NCBI GenBank assembly: GCA_963575745.1
Contig: CAUYUJ010018638.1
Span: forward strand, 479,001 to 543,000
DNA from: Prorocentrum cordatum
Lineage: Eukaryota > Sar > Dinophyceae > Prorocentrales > Prorocentraceae
Length of the DNA stretch: 64,000 nt
Reading direction: 5' to 3'
In this document: piece by piece, positions 22,409 through 31,131 of the stretch
Numbering within the stretch: the first letter of the stretch is position 1
Layout of the letters: each line of letters opens with the position of its first letter
Notes under the pieces: model-generated
Seen by the model: only the letters and a program-made list of their open reading frames with translations
Database searches by the model: none
Told to the model about the DNA's origin: nothing
Translations under genes and position numbers: made by a program

Positions 22409-23599
22409 CTGCTCCCCCCCCTCACTCGCCGCCGATCTCGAGCCCTGTAAGATTCGACGCACCCGAGTTCCGGCAACCACGAGTCCTGCGCTTCCACGAC
22501 GGGGGGGGACAGCAGGTCAGAAGGCTCTGCCCCGCGGGGTCGCCGAGGGCAGCGCGCGGAGGCGTCACGGCCTGCCCGCTTGAGGGGGGCGAAGCGGTTG
22601 AGCGACGCGGCACGCAGCCGCGAGGAGCATCGGCGAAGAGCGGCACGCGCACGCACACGAGCACGGGCCTGCATCCGGGCGTGCTACTCCATCCTCTCGC
22701 CCTGTCTGGAGGGCCGACCTTGAGGAGGTGCAGACAGGGACAGGCCCCGGCACCACGGGGGGGCATGCTCCCGTCCCTCCTGCCTTCTTTTCCTCCTCCC
22801 CCCTGCTTCTCCCCGGCGCCCTCTCCCTGTCCCTCCCCAGGTCCTCTCTTGTTTCGCCAGTCCGCACGGTGATGTCCAAATTCCGATTCCTATACATCGG
22901 GTCATCTCATCTTAGCACAGGCGCGTACCATTGTCCCAATCCACCGCATCTCAACTCATTGTCATGTCATCCCATCGTCTCGCTCAATCCCGACTGCTCT
23001 TATGTATGTCTGTATGCAAGCCACGTGCTTCGTGTGATGCACGTGAGATTGTTCGGGACACCATGGGGACATCATCGATTGAGATCAGGACACCATCGCC
23101 ACAACGCCAAACACACAATGTTACCGCAATGCTTTCACATTCGACCGATGCACTTATCGCAACACCCTTACGACATGACCACGACAACAACACGACATAT
23201 CACGCTGCCGCGACTCTACCACTACACTACGCCAGCGTGACAACATAGGGAAACCGTGAAGATGGCACCAAGACATCATCGCCATACTATCACGACACCG
23301 ATCGAAGACCACGTCGATTCCCCCACCCCCAACCCCCTACGCCCGCCCAGGGAGCACCAGCCTAAACGCCCTGATAAGTCTCGCGACGCTTCGAACACAC
23401 GGCACGGACCCGAGTCACACACGTTGATGCTTCGCACCTCCCACCCCCAACAGTTTGTTTACACCTTGCAGTGCTATTTGACAAGGACGATGGGGGTGCC
23501 GCGCACCTGGCTGGCGTCTGCATTGATGCCTGATGATTGTTCATGGTAGCCCCTCCCCATGCTGAGACTCGGGTGCTGCGGTGGGAGGGTGGCCGTTGA
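22409..23599. other. No gene recognised
   Basis: GC-rich to about 22870, then CA-rich sequence with many CGACACC, CATCG and ACCAC words to about 23350. No domain seen. Confidence 0.35.
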
Positions 23600-23775
23600 T
23601 GATGGCTCTAAGAGTGCCCTGTGACGCTCAAGATGGCCTCCACGATGGCTTGCGATGTCTTGGCTGGTTGCATCTTGCCCCCAAGATGCCGAAAGGAGGC
23701 CCCAAGACTGCTCCGAGACGGCCTGACTCAAGTGGCCAGAAAGCCTCGCAAGGATACCCCTCAGAGGCCAAACTC
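23600..23775 (+). repeat. CCAAGATGGCC-type array
   Basis: Words such as CAAGATGGCCTCC, CCCCAAGATGCCG and GGCCCCAAGACTGC over about 175 bp, ending close to an F3 element. Confidence 0.65.
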
Positions 23776-23847
23776 CTACCAACACCTGTAGGAACTCAGC
23801 GTGGTTGCGCCACCCCGCCTTCTCGCTTCCGCTGGGCTCTCGTCGGC

Positions 23848-24008
23848 GGTGGACAAACCTCCCTTTAGTAAACCTCCCCTTCGTGAAAACGGCCTGGGAC
23901 CGAAACCGACGGACCTGGACCCGCAAAAATGACGGCCGCGACGCCCTCTCGTGAACCGAAAACGGCCAATTCCTCAATCGACGTGTCAGGGTAGGAGGTC
24001 TATCCACC
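23848..24008 (+). mobile_element. Inverted-repeat family F3, copy 1
   Basis: 161 bp. Left end GGTGGACAAACCTCCC, right end GGAGGTCTATCCACC (inverted). The core holds GTGAAAACGGCC, AAAAATGACGGCCGCG, GCCCTCTCGTGAACCG and ATCGACGTGTCAGGG, conserved in copies at 24774-24938 and 55749-55910. Confidence 0.88.
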
Positions 24009-24039
24009 TCCGATCTTGAGGCCCCAACATGGCTCAAAG

Positions 24040-24670
24040 ATGGAGCAATAGAGCCCCAAGAGGGGCCCACGAGGGCCCCCAAGAGCGCCCTCCAGAGGCC
24101 ACCTCGGTGCTCCAGAGGGGGTTGGGCTAGTCGGGGACACCTTGTCGCTCAACATCAGACTCATCGAAGAGCCGTTGTGCTGGTCAATGATGTTGGCCTC
24201 TCGGGTGCATCATGGGACAGCTGCTGGGCCAGCATGGCTCCAAGATGGCTCTCAGATGGCTCCAACGATTGCTCGAGGTGGCCACCACTCCAGGTAGCAA
24301 CTGAGATCCCCCAGGAGGACTCCAAGATGGCCCAAGAGGACCCTGAGACAGGCCCAAGAGGACTCCAAGAGAGGCCTAAGAGGCGATCTTCTGGGCTCCA
24401 GCTGGGCGGGGCGAATTGACCAGCACATCTCCTTCATAGATGACCTACAAGATGGCCCCGAGAGCGCCCCCAGGCCTCCAAGAGAGCCCCAAGAGAGCCC
24501 CAAGAGGGCTCCAAGAGCGACCTACGAGGCGATCGTTCGGGCTGCAGGAGCCAATTGACCACCCCATCTCCATGATCGATCCGTATGGCCCCAGGAGCAC
24601 CCCCAAGACCGCTCAGAGAGCCCGACGAGAGCCCAAGAGGCCCTAAATAGAGCACCAGGCCTCCAGAAAG
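24040..24670 (+). repeat. CCAAGAGGG / CCAAGATGGC arrays
   Basis: Clusters at 24040-24120 and 24225-24670 of CCCAAGAGGGCCC, TCCAAGATGGCTC and AGAGCCCCAAGAGAG words, + strand. Two related blocks (GGCGATC(T/G)TTC(T/G)GGGCT...AATTGACCA at 24381 and 24529) show a larger duplication of about 148 bp. Confidence 0.75.
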
Positions 24671-24773
24671 GCCCTGAGATGGCCAAGGTAAGCTGCCAAA
24701 AGATCCTCACATCGAAAGATCCGCGAAGGCATTTATGGTTCACTCCTGTGTCAGCTTAAGCAGATCCCTTCGG

Positions 24774-24938
24774 GGATGGACAGACCTCCCTTTAGTAAAA
24801 CGTGGTTTAGTGAAAACGACCTCGGGCCCAAACCTGGCGGGCGCAAGCCTAGAAAATAACGGCCGCGGCGCCCTCTCGAGAACCGAAAACGGACAATTCA
24901 CTAATCGACGTGTCACTGTTGGGGGTTCTGTCCACCCC
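24774..24938 (+). mobile_element. Inverted-repeat family F3, copy 2
   Basis: Left GGATGGACAGACCTCCC, right GGGGGTTCTGTCCACCC (inverted). The core keeps GACGTGTCACTG, CGCCCTCTCGAGAACCG and ATAACGGCCGCGGCG. It lies 0.9 kb from copy 1 in the same orientation. Confidence 0.88.
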
Positions 24939-25320
24939 CGATCCCTATGTCGGTTTGACGGCTGCCCCCCCCCGTTCTGATCCGCTGCGTGCTCCCACAT
25001 AACCTCTCCCACACTTACCGGATCAGTGCAGCTCACCCAGGCATCGTTGCTGGATGCTCTGCTGGGATTCCGCGGCGCGCTGACAATTCTAAGTACATGG
25101 ACATGTGATGCCCCATAGTTTCCTGAATGAACTCTCACGTCGCAGAAATCTGATCTGCGCAACCTACCCCGCGGTAAATAACTCACTCCGCTACTTGGCC
25201 CCACACATCAATGTTACCCTCTGCCGTGCACGTTTGACTTTGACGATGTGCGTGCGAATTGAGTCCCCAAGAGGAGATTTCCGCCGGCCTGATACATAGA
25301 AGAAGACAATACTACATACA

Positions 25321-25476
25321 CATAAACAGTTGGCGCTCTAAGCGGATTTCTTGGATCTGCGCTGGACCCCCATCCCTGGCGCGCGGAGCGCGCACGGGGC
25401 GGCGCCAGAGGCGCCGCCAGGGGGGCAAGCGCAGATCCAAGAAACCCGCGCGGAGCGCCAGAAATTTATGTTTATG
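25321..25476. mobile_element. Foldback family F1, complete copy with outer stem and two inner hairpins
   Basis: 156 bp. The outer arms are inverted repeats of about 45 bp: left CATAAACAGTTGGCGCTC...GGATTTCTTGGATCTGCGCT; right AGCGCAGATCCAAGAAACC...GGAGCGCCAGAAATTTATG, continuing to TTTATG. Between the arms are two hairpins, CCTGGCGCGC-GGA-GCGCGC and GGCGGCGCC-AGA-GGCGCCGCC. The fold is a T or three-way junction. No coding capacity. Other copies: 8676, 37632, 61665; fragments near 38680 and 55118. Confidence 0.9.
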
Positions 25477-26152
25477 GCGTGTTTTTCTCCGATATACATG
25501 CATGCCTGTATACGCAAGGAAAGCGTGCGTGAGCATATCCGCGAATCCACCAGCCCCTGGGGCGGAGGTGGTCCCGCGGGTCGGGTCCGCTACTCCACGC
25601 CCACACCTTCTCCTTCGGGGAAGGGCGCAAGCAGTCAGAGCGACCGAGAACGCCCAGGAGTGGGACAGCTCCAGGAGGACCACGTATTGTTCATAATGGC
25701 TCCATGCTTGCTCACCATGGCCCAACAACGCAACAACGGAGCCCTTAGCTATCACGGAGTCATCTAAGAATGCTCCCGAAAGGCGCTTCTCAAGCGAGTG
25801 TTGGTCATAGTGGTGTGTCCTTTGTCTTTGCGCTGCCGATCGTTTTCTGAAGCCGCCCCAAGACGGTCCGAATGCCCAGAAGCGTAACAAGAGGGACCCA
25901 ACAACGAACAACGAACACCGCAAAAGCTCAGAAGAACACCCCAAACAGGACTAGGAGAACTCCGATAAATGTGTCCTAGCATTTGTTTCCGGCTCCGGCG
26001 GGGACCGTAGTGAACGACGAACGAACGAATGAGTCTGCCATCGCCCCGGGGCGTCCCATGCAAGGGCGGCAGGCGCGCCAAACGCGCTGGCCTCCAGGAA
26101 GGCCGGGTTGCGGGAACAACGTGACATCAGCGCCACGTGCGGTTCACGTGCT

Positions 26153-26403
26153 CATCTTCGTGGGGACCGTAGTGAACAAGAAGGCTGGAAGCACACGTTT
26201 GAAGGGGCCCTGGGACACACACATAAATACACACAAATAAAAGGATTCCACATATTTCCCCATATTTTCTGTGTTTCTGTCTTCCCCCCCACTTCCCATG
26301 TTTTCCCATATTTCCTGAGGAATCGACGATGAATTGTGTCTGTGTTTTTTCTCCTCCTGATCTTCATGGGGACCGTAGTGAACAAGAAGGCTGGAAGCAC
26401 ACG
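26153..26403 (+). repeat. 45-bp direct repeats flanking an F5 element
   Basis: GGGGACCGTAGTGAACAAGA and AGGCTGGAAGCACACG occur at 26153-26197 and again at 26359-26403 with about two mismatches, 206 bp apart. Between them lies a copy of dispersed family F5 (GGGGCCCTGGGACACACAC, AT-rich middle, GGAATCGACGATGAATTG, TGTCTGTG). A shorter GGGGACCGTAGTGAAC is also at 26000. This could be a tandem duplication including F5, or F5 inserted between duplicated flanks. Confidence 0.75.
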
Positions 26404-26469
26404 CTGCTGGATTCACATATGGTGGAACATGGGAGGCCACGCGGCGGACACACCCGAGGCGTGATCGCT

Positions 26470-26590
26470 GGCCGCACGTACTGGCTACAGGAAGGCCCCG
26501 AAGGCCCCCCAGCAGTGCCCCAAAAGTGAAGAGCGCCTCCGAAAGCGCACCAGAAGAGCCCCAAGAGGCCTCCAATACAGTCAAGACGCT
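26470..26590 (+). repeat. Short CCAAGAGGCC-type array
   Basis: GGCCCCGAAGGCC, CCCCAAAAGTG, GCCCCAAGAGGCC and TCAAGACGC words on the + strand. Confidence 0.55.
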
Positions 26591-27235
26591 GAAATAAGGA
26601 ACAGTTTGGGTTTGCTGTTCCTCTTGCCCTCCTGTTGCACGGAGGCGCTTACAGGGCCAAGAAGGGGCTTCGTTCCTTATTCAGCGTTCCTTCTTTCAGC
26701 GGCCCGGCTGTAGGCCCCCTTCTGAGAAGGTTCGCCAAACAGCTTTTCTGGCTGACTCGTGCTTTCTTCGCGCCTCTGCGCTGCAAGGAGAAACTCAGGA
26801 GAGTCGGCCACGAAACCCTTCGCAGCGGGAGGCCATCCAGAAGAAGATGCGCAAGACACTGTGAAAGTGATTGAGCCACTGTCCCCCCTCTGTCCCTACA
26901 TACGCTACAGCAGCACTGCCCTGATCAAGGCAACTCGCCTAAGGATCGGTTATGGATTAGCTGGTGGGGACAGCGAAGCGAGAAGAACTTGGAACGACGG
27001 CTTGCAGGACGGCGTAATCACATTTTTGGTACACGTAGTGCCCCCAGACGCGACGAGTGGCTTCTTGTGTGCCTGGGAGCTGCGGCGGCATTTGCAAATC
27101 GAAAGCATATCATTTGACCACCAACCTTTGAGAGAACGATACTCAACAACAAGTCGCTCAGCAACCGCCGGGGGGGTCTCAAAAGGGGAGGGACCCCTCC
27201 CCCCGCCCGAGCACTGAAGGGGAAGAGGGGGAAAG
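26591..27235. other. No gene recognised
   Basis: Mixed sequence; the CTTCGTTCCTTATT-type words at 26585-26690 appear in inverted form (GGAACAG...CTGTTCC). No family motif in any frame. Confidence 0.35.
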
Positions 27236-27500
27236 GGGGAGCCCCCCCCCCCGGCACTCGAGACTCTCTCTCGCTCCCGCGCCCTGGAGGAGAGGACCCC
27301 CGCCCCCCTGGCACATCCGACACTCGAGGCTGTCTCTCGCTCCCGCACCGTGGAGGACGGGACCCCCCCCTCCCCCCCTCTCTCTTTCCCCCTGCACTCG
27401 AGGCTCTCTCTCGCTCCCGCGCCCTGAAGGGGAGACACCCCCTACCCAGCACACGAGCCTCTCTCTTCCCCCGCGCTCTGGAGGGGGGGATCCCCCACCT
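27236..27500 (+). repeat. Four copies of a CACTCGAGGCTCTCTCTCGC unit
   Basis: The unit CACTCGAG(A/G)CT(C/G)TCTCTCGC followed by TCCCGCGCCCTGGAGG and a poly-C or CCCT spacer begins near 27254, 27311, 27394 and (divergent) 27450. Unit length varies from about 55 to 83 bp. Confidence 0.8.
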
Positions 27501-27529
27501 CTGAGAGCATGGGAAAAAGGTAAAATAAA

Positions 27530-27835
27530 GCAGGTCCGAGAAAACAAGACCACGACCCAGGGGACGATAAAACAAGAAAACAAGACAACGATTCAGGGTC
27601 AAAGAAAACGAGACCACGACCCAGGGGCCAAGAAAACGAGAAAGCAAAACAACGAAACAGGGCCCGAGAAAACGAAACAAAACCCCAGGGCCGAGAAAAC
27701 GGGAAAACAAACCATAGTCCGAGAAACGAGACCACGACCCAAGGGCACAGAAAACGCGAGAACGAACCAGGGTCAGAGAAAACACGACCGCGACCCAGGG
27801 GGCCGAGAAGACGAGGAAATGATGAGGAAACCGAC
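27530..27835 (+). repeat. GAGAAAACGAGACCACGACC purine-rich tandem repeat
   Basis: Seven to nine imperfect copies of GAGAAAACGA(G)ACCACGACCCAGGG, period about 35-45 bp. The minus-strand frame gives a repeating FSRFLGPWVVV-like peptide, a product of the repeat. Confidence 0.82.
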
Positions 27836-28316
27836 GCGGAGGAAGGGAACGCCCCCCGAAAGGAGGGGGGGGCCTTAGCCCTCCCTCCCCTGCCACTCGT
27901 TCGCGAGCGGGGGGGGGCCTTCCGACCCCCCCCTGGGATTTTTGTTCGTTGGGCATCGCCCGAACCAACCTTTTGGAAACCCTGCGACGCCGCGCAAAAC
28001 CTGAACGGCGCAAGCACGCAGGGCCCCCGCATGGGGCCTCCAGAAGCGCGAGGAAAGGAGACATGCGCGCGTGGAAGCGTGTATGACGCAACAAGATGGA
28101 ACACACGAGCCGACGAGTGAGACTGCCCACTGCTCCGAACATGCAACAACGGCAGAGTGACGTGAACGAGCGCAGTGACTGTTTTCAGCAGGGGCGATGG
28201 AGCGGCTGTCCGCGTCATTGCTCCATCCTCTGCCTCAGCACGCCCTCGGCAGCTGTGCACTTGTCCTCGGGCCGGCCGCTCGCGGCCGGAATCATGTGCC
28301 GAAAAGGGGGGTGGCC

Positions 28317-28480
28317 GCCATGCGACTCTTGCCACTGGGGCCGTGGGTGGATCTCCCCATGGGCCCACGAATCGTGTGAGGGTTGTGCCCAAACGAAGGG
28401 GCAGCCGCCATGTGACTCCTGCCACTGGGGCCCATCGGTGGACCTCCCCATGTGGCCACGAACCGTGGGAGGGGTGTTGA
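28317..28480 (+). repeat. Two copies of an approx. 91-bp unit
   Basis: GCCGCCATG(C/T)GACTC(T/C)TGCC, ACTGGGGCC and GGTGGA(T/C)CTCCCCATG recur 91 bp apart (28314 and 28405), directly before an F5 element. Confidence 0.78.
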
Positions 28481-28640
28481 AGGGGCCCCAGGACACACAA
28501 ATAAATACACACAAATAAACATATTCCCCATATTTTTACATATTTTTGGGGTTTCTGTCTTCCCGCCCAATTCCCATATTTTCCCATATTTTCCTGGGAG
28601 GCGACGATTAATTGTGTCTGAGTGTGTTTTCCCTCCTGAG
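28480..28640 (+). mobile_element. Dispersed family F5, copy 2
   Basis: GAAGGGGCCCCAGGACACAC, AAATAAATACACACAAATAA, then AT-rich CCCATATTTT words, TTTCTGTCTTCCCGCCC and GGCGACGATTAATTGTGTC. The same order occurs at 26203-26350 and 57207-57368. Termini are loosely inverted (GACACAC versus GTGTCTG). Confidence 0.82.
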
Positions 28641-28946
28641 GTGTGCCGAAATGAACGCGTGGAAACCAGCAGCAAAAGGATGGGGGAGCAGGGAGGAGGG
28701 TGCAGTGAAGCCGAAGGAGGGACGCGGGGCGATGAGTATTCAAAACGAGAACCGAACACCACAAAATGGTTGGACGTAAAAGACAAGCCTCGGAATCCGG
28801 TGTGCAAACAATACGCGATGAGGGCCAAACATCTTCCGAACAGAGTCCGGGGGGGGAAGAGCGTAGTACTCCCGATGCGTAAGTGCTGAGAGGGACGGGA
28901 GGGAAAAGGGGAAACATATAGGCGGAAGAGATGAGAAATAGGCTTA

Positions 28947-29105
28947 GGTCGGGCACGTCCTCCTACATGCGGATTTTGGAAGAAAAATTCAAAACAATCA
29001 AACAGGAGTCAAATATAGTCAAAACCGAATCGAGACATCGTCCCCAGACTATTGTTTAACTATTGTTGTATAGTTCCTCATCTCCCCAGATGGGGTCCTT
29101 GTTAT
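28947..29105 (+). mobile_element. AT-rich MITE-like family F2, copy 3
   Basis: Left end GGTCGGGCACGTCCTCCTAC preceded by TA; core with GACATCGTCCCCAGACTATT and GTTTAACTATTG. The right end is degraded. Confidence 0.75.
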
Positions 29106-29189
29106 TTCCCAAATCCAAAGGATGGGGTTCTTGTCATTATCCGACCGCGCCGGACCACCCCTCCCCTCCTCCCCCTCTGCACTAGACAA

Positions 29190-29289
29190 TGATGATGATT
29201 GTCATGATGATGACCATGGTATGGTGAGAGTATGATGTGAGTATGATGGTGATGTTGAATGTGATGGATGAGTATGATGGTGATGATGG

Positions 29290-29328
<39 letters not shown>

Positions 29329-29330
29329 GC
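29190..29330 (+). repeat. GAT/ATG microsatellite
   Basis: Imperfect GTATGATG words that become pure (GAT)n at 29280-29328. Confidence 0.92.
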
Positions 29331-29998
29331 ATTTTTCATCGCGCTCCATCCCACTCTTCCAACGAACAACAAGTAAGGTGAAACGGCTCCTCGGACACGT
29401 GACGACTCAGGCGCGGCAACAGATTGCAAAAATCCAGCCTGCGATTGCCAAACAAAAACGTCACCGAGAAATAAGAATCGCTCCAGACGGTGCGTGTCTA
29501 CGCATTGGATGCTTCCACCTTCTCACGTACATGTCTTCGTCGTCCTCAAGGGCATCCTCCACATCATCCTCGCCATCTCCATCGTATGCCTCATCAGACC
29601 TGGGTGGGTCGGTAGCCGGGAAGCGATCCACACAGGCACAAGTGTGGCTGCTGGGTCAGGCATGCAAGGCAAGGGCCGTGACAATAGGCCTGTGGGAGAC
29701 CCCTCACCGTCGGCTCAGGGCCGACTGAGGATCGATAAACTTCTAGGTGGTGGGGAGGGCTTTGACACTGTAGCCTATCCACTCGGCCGAAACTCGTGCA
29801 TATGCAGTGCGTGTGACGCCCGCTGTACATATTTCACTCTTCGCATTTCCTCAAAACTGTGCAATTGTCGCTTGTCTATGCTGGGCTTGAATTCAAAACG
29901 ATTCCAACACGGGCAAGTCTCAATCCGTGCATTCACATCAAGACCTGCCCACGCCTCAACACCATCCAACATGGTAAACGTTGAGGGCACCGTCGATC

Positions 29999-29999
<1 letters not shown>
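29331..29999. other. No gene recognised
   Basis: Mixed sequence with + frames 29237-29728 and 29494-30081 entering from or ending in microsatellites; no known motif. Confidence 0.35.
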
Positions 30000-30039
<40 letters not shown>

Positions 30040-30046
30040 CACACAT
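30000..30046 (+). repeat. CA dinucleotide microsatellite
   Basis: (CA)n with two CG interruptions. Confidence 0.95.
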
Positions 30047-30660
30047 TTGCGGCACCGAAGAAGCAAGTCTGCAGCGTGTGACAGGGTCAACCGCATTGCC
30101 GACACCAGAGAACAGCCATGCCAAAATTGCCCTGAGCGGCAACAAAAGGGCATGTGGCGTCGAAATACATCCCCTGGCTGCAATTCTGGAAGCTCTGCAG
30201 ATCCGAGTGACCAGAGCAAAAAGATGAGGTGATGCAGTCAGCGAGAGAACGGGGATACTCGGAGGGGGAAAAAGGCAGGAACAGGAAGGCAGGACCGACG
30301 GAAAGCCACGTTCCCCGGCGCCGCAGAGACGCACCTGTCCTATCGCACCCCGGACTGCAATTAGACCCTGACGCCAAGTGCTGTGGTCGCCAAACCGTCG
30401 ACCTCCTCCTCCCCAACCTCCTTCCCCTCCTCCCCCCGCAACCTCGGGTCAGACATCCAGGGTGCGCCACACGGCTCGAAACGCGCTGGGCAGCAAGACG
30501 GCCGCTGAAACGGCTCCGCAGCACTACGCCGCACAAGCCACGAGACCGATGCCTCGCAAGAAGCGGTCCATGCGACGAGCGAGGCAAAGACCGATGCCAA
30601 TGCAGACCCGCCTTCAACCTCCCATCCCCACCAATCCTGCACTATAACCTGGGTTGGGCG

Positions 30661-30876
30661 CCCGAATTATCCGGGGTAACTCGGGTCCGGGGTAAGTCGG
30701 GTTTGGATTCCCGAAAAACGAATCCGAGTTATCCCTGACCCGAGTTATCCCTGATGATTCGGGGCTCTGGACGCCCGAAATATCCGGGGTAACTCGGGTC
30801 CGGGGTAAGTCGGGTTCGGATTCCCGAAAACGAACCCGAGTTAGCCCTGACCCGAGTTACCCCTGATGATTCGGGC
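30661..30876. mobile_element. Foldback family F4, two tandem copies
   Basis: Copies at 30661-30764 and 30774-30876 in the same orientation, separated by CTCTGGACG. Each has inverted ends CCCGAATTATCC...GATGATTCGGG and inner paired GGTAACTCGGG/CCCGAGTTACC. All three copies in the window are followed by CTCTG, which may belong to the element. Confidence 0.88.
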
Positions 30877-31047
30877 CTCTGCACCACCATCCCCCCCCTC
30901 CGACTGGGCCCCGCCACCTCGAAGCGACTTGCTCAGCGATGCGCCACGCCTGTGTGCGCAGCGGCCACGAAGGAAGCACCAGCGCCGACGGCCTGCGGCG
31001 GCCGGCCCCAGGGGCCTCCGCCCACCCGGCCCCTGCCCTGCGCTTCG

Positions 31048-31128
31048 CGAGGAGGAGGAGGCGTAAGAGGAGGAGGAGGAGGAGGAGGAGGAGGAGGAGG
31101 AGGAGGAGGAGGAGGAGGAGGGAGGAGG
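31048..31128 (+). repeat. GGA microsatellite
   Basis: (GGA)n of about 80 bp, immediately beyond the stop codon of the minus-strand membrane-protein gene (so TCC on the sense strand). Confidence 0.95.
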
Positions 31129-31131
31129 AGG

